A stretch of DNA of 64,000 nucleotides from Campylorhamphus procurvoides (taxonomy: Eukaryota > Chordata > Aves > Passeriformes > Dendrocolaptidae), in the NCBI GenBank assembly GCA_013396655.1, contig WBMV01008405.1:659081-723080 (forward strand). Direction: 5' to 3'. Of the stretch, positions 59,066 through 64,000 are shown in pieces. A program made the position numbers and the translations under genes. The notes beneath the pieces are model-generated. The model was not told the origin of the DNA. It ran no database searches and saw only the letters and a list, made by a program, of their open reading frames with translations. How positions within the stretch are numbered: the stretch's first letter is position 1; each line of letters begins with the position of its first letter.

Positions 59066-60339
59066 TGTAGTTGTATTTAAAGCCACATGGAGTGTGGGAC
59101 TCCTCTATGTTAGAAGATCCTCATTATCAGAAAAAGAAGATCCTTTGAATTCATGTGCATGACAAGGAGCACCATAAAATGACCAGAGATCCTTCTAGTT
59201 CCTGCTCTACCCAGTCTGAAAAATTTAAAATGTATGTTTTGGTTTTATGTATTCATTTATTTGGGTACAGAGAAAAGTTCATACACCCATTTGTGTGTGT
59301 TGAAGCACTGTCTAGAGCTTAGACCACAACCTTGCCTTGGCTGTGTTTCTGTCCAAAGTAATGACTCGGCGTGTCACAAGTCCATATGAAGTCATGGTGC
59401 TGTCTGAGGAGGTTTCACTCTAGACAGAACTTATCCTTTCTGATCCTCCCGCTTCCCTCTCTGCAGTTATTCCAACACCAGGGTGAAGTCAAGACACTGC
59501 CTTTTCAGACTGCCCTGGAAAAGCACATACCAGTGTGTGTCTGTCAGCCCGAGCATGCACACCTTAGGCATGAACAGGCAAAGCTTCAGCCTCACAGCCC
59601 TTGAGGGGTGCAGTCACTGGCTGACAGATATACATGTCACAGTGCAATGCTTCATTACAGGAGGGTTTGTTAAAATACAAACAAACTTGGAGCTACTAAA
59701 AAAAAAAAAGGAAAAAAGAAAAAGGATTTGTTCAGATGCAACTAATCACATGGAAAAAAGCGTCTTCCCAAGTGGACAAGAGGAAGCAACAAGCTGGTTC
59801 CACTTCACACATCGCTCTTCATCTTCACCTCCCAAAGTGCAGGAGAAAGAGTTCATCTCCTCTTTCAAAAGTTCACCCTCTCACTTCATTATGAGATCTG
59901 GGGAACTGCTACTGCTTATGATGCCCTCTGTCCCTCCCTCCCAGGTTGCACTGCCAATATCTGGGAGAAAGCAGCCCAAGAACTGGCTGTCCAAAGTGTC
60001 TTGGGGCAGCAACCCCACCAGGGACCCCACCAGAGTCCCCACCTCGCAGCACCAGCCAGCCCCGCTCTCTGGTCTCATCTCACCACGTGTCTGTCCTCTC
60101 CCAAATATGTTTCTTCTGCGATGATCTAGTAATCTGGGAATATCTGAAAAACTTTTCAAAACTTATCCATAATAAGGCAGGAAAAGGAACAGAAGAAAAA
60201 GTTGCTGAAAACAAATGAACCACAAGACTAAAAGAAGCACATACATGTTTTAAAATTACTATCTGAGAGATTTGGAAGAAGAGAAAAAAAATAATTTTTC
60301 TATGAATTGTTTCCTATTAAAATTTTGTAGCAAATTATG
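59066..60339. other. Unique noncoding stretch
   Basis: It holds the longest plus ORF in the window (59483-60124, 213 codons), which runs through an A-rich tract at 59698-59724 read as lysines. I find no domain, Kozak context, splice support or homology, so I do not call a gene. Confidence 0.5.
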
Positions 60340-60860
60340 ACCTCAATAAGAGCACTGGCAAGCTGGCATCTGTTTTGTTCTGGTTCATTAATCCATTCTG
60401 AGAGGTGACAGCCCATATAATGATTTCTTGGCAAGGCAAAGAGGCAGTTCATTGGGTAAATCATAACTCCACTGGCATCACATGGTACCGTGATAATTTA
60501 CACCACACAAGGGCCTATTCCACCATCTGAATTCGCTTTCCCATCGCATTGCAGTTTGTATCCTGGCCAGCTTGACTTTCATGGTTAACATCCTCAATGT
60601 TTATTATTCACACTGTGGCAGAAACTTGAAGTCACAATCAGGATGCCGTTTGCACGGGGTTAGATGCTGTGGCAACATATGCAACACTATTCCAAAGAGC
60701 TTTCATTGTTACTCTGCTGTTATCTGACATATTCCTGCCCTGAGTCCGTCCAAACAGATTTTCACAAAGTGCTTAAATGGCTGAACTTTGGCCAAGAAGG
60801 CACCATGGAATTACTCACAGTGGCAGGCTAGATGAAATGTAAGCATCACCAATCCATCCA
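60340..60860. promoter_or_regulatory. Enhancer-like stretch (candidate conserved noncoding element)
   Basis: A non-repetitive, balanced-composition stretch dense in binding-site-like words: TTCATTAATCC, CCATATAATG (CArG-like), GTGATAATTTAC, TGGCAAGG and CATATGCAAC. All frames are closed. It reads like the conserved noncoding elements found around developmental genes, but this is pattern impression only. Confidence 0.25.
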
Positions 60861-61242
60861 ATTATTTTTCAATAGAAGCTGGGGCCAGAAGGGACTTTGT
60901 ACATCATTACTCTTGATATTCCAGACATTCTTGTTTGGAGTTTGGTTCTGCAGAAAGAAATAATAGTTTGTTTCATTGACAGCGGAGGACAAGTAAAAAT
61001 TAGCAGATTTTATGGGACATAAAAAAGTCCATTAGAAAATGATGTTTGGAAAGAGACGTTTTTCATCATGCAACATAACTCTTTACCACGTTTCAAAATA
61101 AAATATTGATGAAAAGCATATGACTATGCTTACCAAATATTATTTTTTGAGTCATGTGTAAATTTAGAGAGATTGTAAGAGAATAATAGAGGAATATGAT
61201 GGATAAAAGGAGGGGAAAAGTGATGGTAGTTTGAAATACATC
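60861..61242. other. Unique noncoding stretch
   Basis: AT-rich. Nothing recognised. Confidence 0.5.
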
Positions 61243-61380
61243 TGGGTTTCTGTTTTTTGGTGGTTATTTTGTTGGTTGGTTGGATTTTTTTGGTTTTTGG
61301 GGTTTTTTTTTTGTTGTTTTCGTTTTGTTTTGAGGGTTTGCGGGGTTTTTTGTTTGTTTTTTTGTGTTTTTGCTTTTTTT
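61243..61380 (+). repeat. G/T-rich low-complexity tract
   Basis: Of the 120 bases 61261-61380, 114 are G or T by hand count, arranged as T runs with GG, TTGG and GGGG interruptions. The overlapping plus ORFs (runs of F, G, V, L) are by-products. On the minus strand it is A/C-rich. Confidence 0.92.
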
Positions 61381-62347
61381 ATCTGTTCACTGCAGAAGCT
61401 AATAGTGCCTTCCCAAAAGTTGATTTTGGTAGTGCTTCACTTCCATGCTTTAGTTTACTTATTGCTCCTGTAAAACCGAAATTCAGCCCAAATTCAAACC
61501 ATAAATACGGGCACCTCAGAAGTCAGGATTGCTTGAGATCTGCTTGCTTCTGCATATGAACCAGGACAGAAGTCTAGGTCTGAATGCCCACAAATATATG
61601 GGTCTACTTGTGGGCCCACATATGCTCAGCTGGGGCTTCTCCTCTACGGAATGATAATTACTGTCCAGGTAACAAGCAGGGACAATCTCTTTAAAAATAC
61701 TTACAAAATATTACAGTTGAACAACTTAAACTGTTTCCCAAATGCATGTGGAATCTGGCTGGAAGAGACTCTGTAAATAGATCTACCCATGAATCAAAAA
61801 TCTCTTTAAATTTTTGTTGCAACTTGAGTTAGATTTTCTGGGTTATTCAAATTTATGTGAAATTGAGATAAACCTCCAAGATTCAGTCACTTTTAATAGC
61901 ATGAGATACAGACTTCTCAAACCTGCTGTGAAAGCTGAAACCTGGGCCAGCTTTTCTGCCACAAGCTGCACTTAACATCAGTAAAAAAAGACATCACTCT
62001 TTTTCTCTCACTTCCTATACACTTTGAAGAAAAGAAAGAAAAAAAATCAAACCCAGGACAGATAAAAGAATTATTTCGGAAAAACACAGTCCTGTCTCAT
62101 TCTGGCAGTCCCACTCCACCGAGGTGCTTTGTTTTATAAATTTACAAGCTTGCATGCATCCCCAAATCTGCACAGGAGATACACAGGCTCTTTACAAGCA
62201 GGGTAAACCTCAGAGGTGACCCAGAAACCCACTCAGCAAAGCACTTGCCTGCACCCATCAGAGGCTGAGCACAGCTGAATTGGCACCTTAACCCATACCA
62301 AGCCATTTCTGCCAACTCCAGGCAGGATTTTTCTAGCTCCTTGTTCC
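61381..62347. other. Unique noncoding stretch
   Basis: AT-leaning. No gene or repeat was recognised. Confidence 0.5.
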
Positions 62348-62412
62348 AAAAAAAAAAAAAAANNNNNNNNNNNNNNNNNNNNNNNNAAAAAAAGAAAAAA
62401 GAAGAAAAAAAA
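62348..62412. other. Poly-A tract containing a 24-N assembly gap
   Basis: Fifteen A (62348-62362) are followed by 24 N (62363-62386), then an A-rich run with single G interruptions to about 62412. The gap lies wholly within the homopolymer. ORFs containing X residues here are meaningless. Confidence 0.97.
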
Positions 62413-64000
62413 GCCCCTCTCCAGCCAAAATCCCCTCCTGGCCTGCAAATATGTTCAGGCACACACCTCTGTGTTGTAAATGAAATCTCTGGCGTACTGC
62501 AAAACCCCACTGAAGGAGCCAACTGGAACCGAGCAGAGCCAGCACTGGGAGAAGGTGTTTGAGCTGTTGAATTCAGTGACTACTCAGATGTCATATCCAA
62601 AGGAGCATTACACATCTCACTTTAATAGTCATGGTGGTGGGTATGAATTTACCACCTGGCCTTTTCATACCTGGTAATGGCTGTTTTGGGGGGTACTTCT
62701 TGAGCTGCCTTATGTGGACAACAACTATCTGTCATCCTGCTTGCAAAGTGAAACTTTTGTGCCATCCACAAAATTCAACAGCAAGAGTTATAAGGGACTC
62801 AAGGTGTCTTGCTTAGTTTCAATAACATGATTACTGTGCCCAGACCACATCTTTTCTAGTCCAGGCCAAGGAAAGTGTGGTGAGCCTTTGAAATCACTAA
62901 TGAACACTAGTCAGAAGACCCCAACTTATACATGCCCTTGGACACAAATGCATATCTAAAGGGGTTGGTATGAACTGTTTAAAGTTTGGTATTATGGTTT
63001 TTTCTGCTTTCTAAATTTCAGCACTTTTTAAGGGATCACATTAGTGAAAATGGAAAGAGGAAAAATTAAGTGGAAGGGAATTTACTTCTTTTTTAGTGAA
63101 CTAGGAGGGTGACTGAACACCATTCCATCTGGGGCAATGAAAAGATCAAAGCATGAAGTCATAAAATTTCATCCTAAGAGTAAGTTGGTATTGACAACTG
63201 TCTGAGTCAGTGCCAGCAGTCTGATTTCTGATCTTTGGCATACTTGCATTCACGTTTATTCCAAAGAGGTATTATGAAGTAATAATGAAGCAATGAGGTA
63301 ATCCCGAAATAATGAAGAAAACCGAAATTTTCCCAGATAGCAGTGGGAGAGTATCTAACAGTCCTGAAATACTGTGCAAGGTTTGCAAAGCACTGTATCA
63401 AACACTTGCTGGGCAGAGTTTATTATGCCACCAAATCTTTTTCTCCAGATTTTACTCTCTTAAGAAATCAACAAAGAAAAGAAGAAACAAAGGCTGGGTG
63501 ATTCCTTGGGAATCATTGGTCTATTATTTTCCTGAGGGCATGACTCTCTACACCCAACAGACATCTGCCTGATCTGGTATCAAAAATCTCAACCAAAAAA
63601 GAATCTGTTAAGCTCTTGTTGAACTCAACACATGTTAATTCAAATTAAATTCATGAAGGTTAAGAGCATCTCTAAAGTCCCATCTGCCTAGAAGAACACA
63701 ACCGTGCAACAAATTGTGAGAGGCAGCATCTGACCATGTGAGACATTAGGGTCTTTCCTAAGAACAATCCCTACTTGCATCTGAGCCAGATGCTCCTTCT
63801 ACTGTACCCTGAATAAGCAGCTCTTCCACTCACAAACCTGAGCAGGAAACGTGGAAAAAAGCCTTTCAGAGGGGAGAAAAAGGAAGGTAACATCAGCTTG
63901 GGAAAGCAAAAGCCACTCTGTGCAAATGAACAGACTTCCCTGGGACATCTTTAGCAGCAGTCTCTTAACTCAATTTCACGCTTTCCACGTGTGCCCAACA
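62413..64000. other. Unique noncoding stretch
   Basis: No gene, transposon tail or CpG cluster was recognised to the end of the window. Confidence 0.5.

Noticed and set aside
59483..60124. 213-codon plus-strand ORF, the longest non-repeat frame
   Set aside because: It reads through an A-rich tract as lysines, has no recognisable domain, no splice support and a composition like neighbouring noncoding DNA. One ORF of this length is plausible by chance in 64 kb read in six frames.
61243..61380. Interstitial telomere-like repeat
   Set aside because: G/T-rich but without TTAGGG units or any fixed period.
1..64000. CRISPR arrays, operons, riboswitches, phage or plasmid modules
   Set aside because: No regularly spaced repeats, ribosome-binding sites or compact coding layout. 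All repeat evidence is vertebrate.

Overview
This looks like about 64 kb of bird nuclear DNA with no protein-coding gene that I can support. The best clue to the host is the set of CR1 non-LTR retrotransposon (LINE) pieces on both strands, mostly 5'-truncated. Several carry the avian-type 3' tail of repeated ATTCTATG octamers. Composition is AT-leaning, and open reading frames are short and riddled with stops. There are no operons, Shine-Dalgarno sites or other prokaryotic marks. CR1 also occurs in crocodilians and turtles, so 'bird' is a strong inference rather than a proof, and I cannot name a species.

Layout. 1-5.5 kb: unique sequence with a perfect 47-bp tandem duplication, two splice-flanked exon-like segments without recognisable protein, two G-quadruplex motifs, an antisense LTR-like block (about 3.66-4.0 kb) and a possible MIR SINE relic. 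5.5-7.3 kb: a large antisense CR1 copy and a short one. 8.25-8.7 kb: a second, weaker LTR-like block. 8.8-18.7 kb: unique DNA with homopolymer-rich tracts and one pyrimidine-rich block. 18.7-19.5 kb: a second large antisense CR1. 19.5-41.3 kb: mostly unique, AT-leaning DNA with five small CR1 pieces or tails, two further pyrimidine-rich blocks and several clusters of homeodomain-like sites that could be enhancers. 41.28-42.1 kb: the only clear CpG island, the best candidate promoter in the window, followed closely by a sense CR1 tail. 43.25-44.35 kb: a striking 1.1-kb pyrimidine-rich block. 44.4-64 kb: unique DNA with a 22-bp perfect palindrome, a purine-rich tract, a decayed CR1 reverse-transcriptase remnant, a sense CR1 3' end, an enhancer-like stretch near 60.5 kb, a 138-bp G/T-only-like tract and a 24-N assembly gap inside a poly-A run.

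Interpretation. The window is either intergenic (a gene desert) or lies in large introns. Apart from the CpG island there is no evidence for a transcription unit. I looked for an unusual biological system and did not find one. The most useful leads are the orphan CpG island, the recurring same-strand pyrimidine-rich blocks and the candidate conserved noncoding stretches. All three need alignment or expression data to go further.
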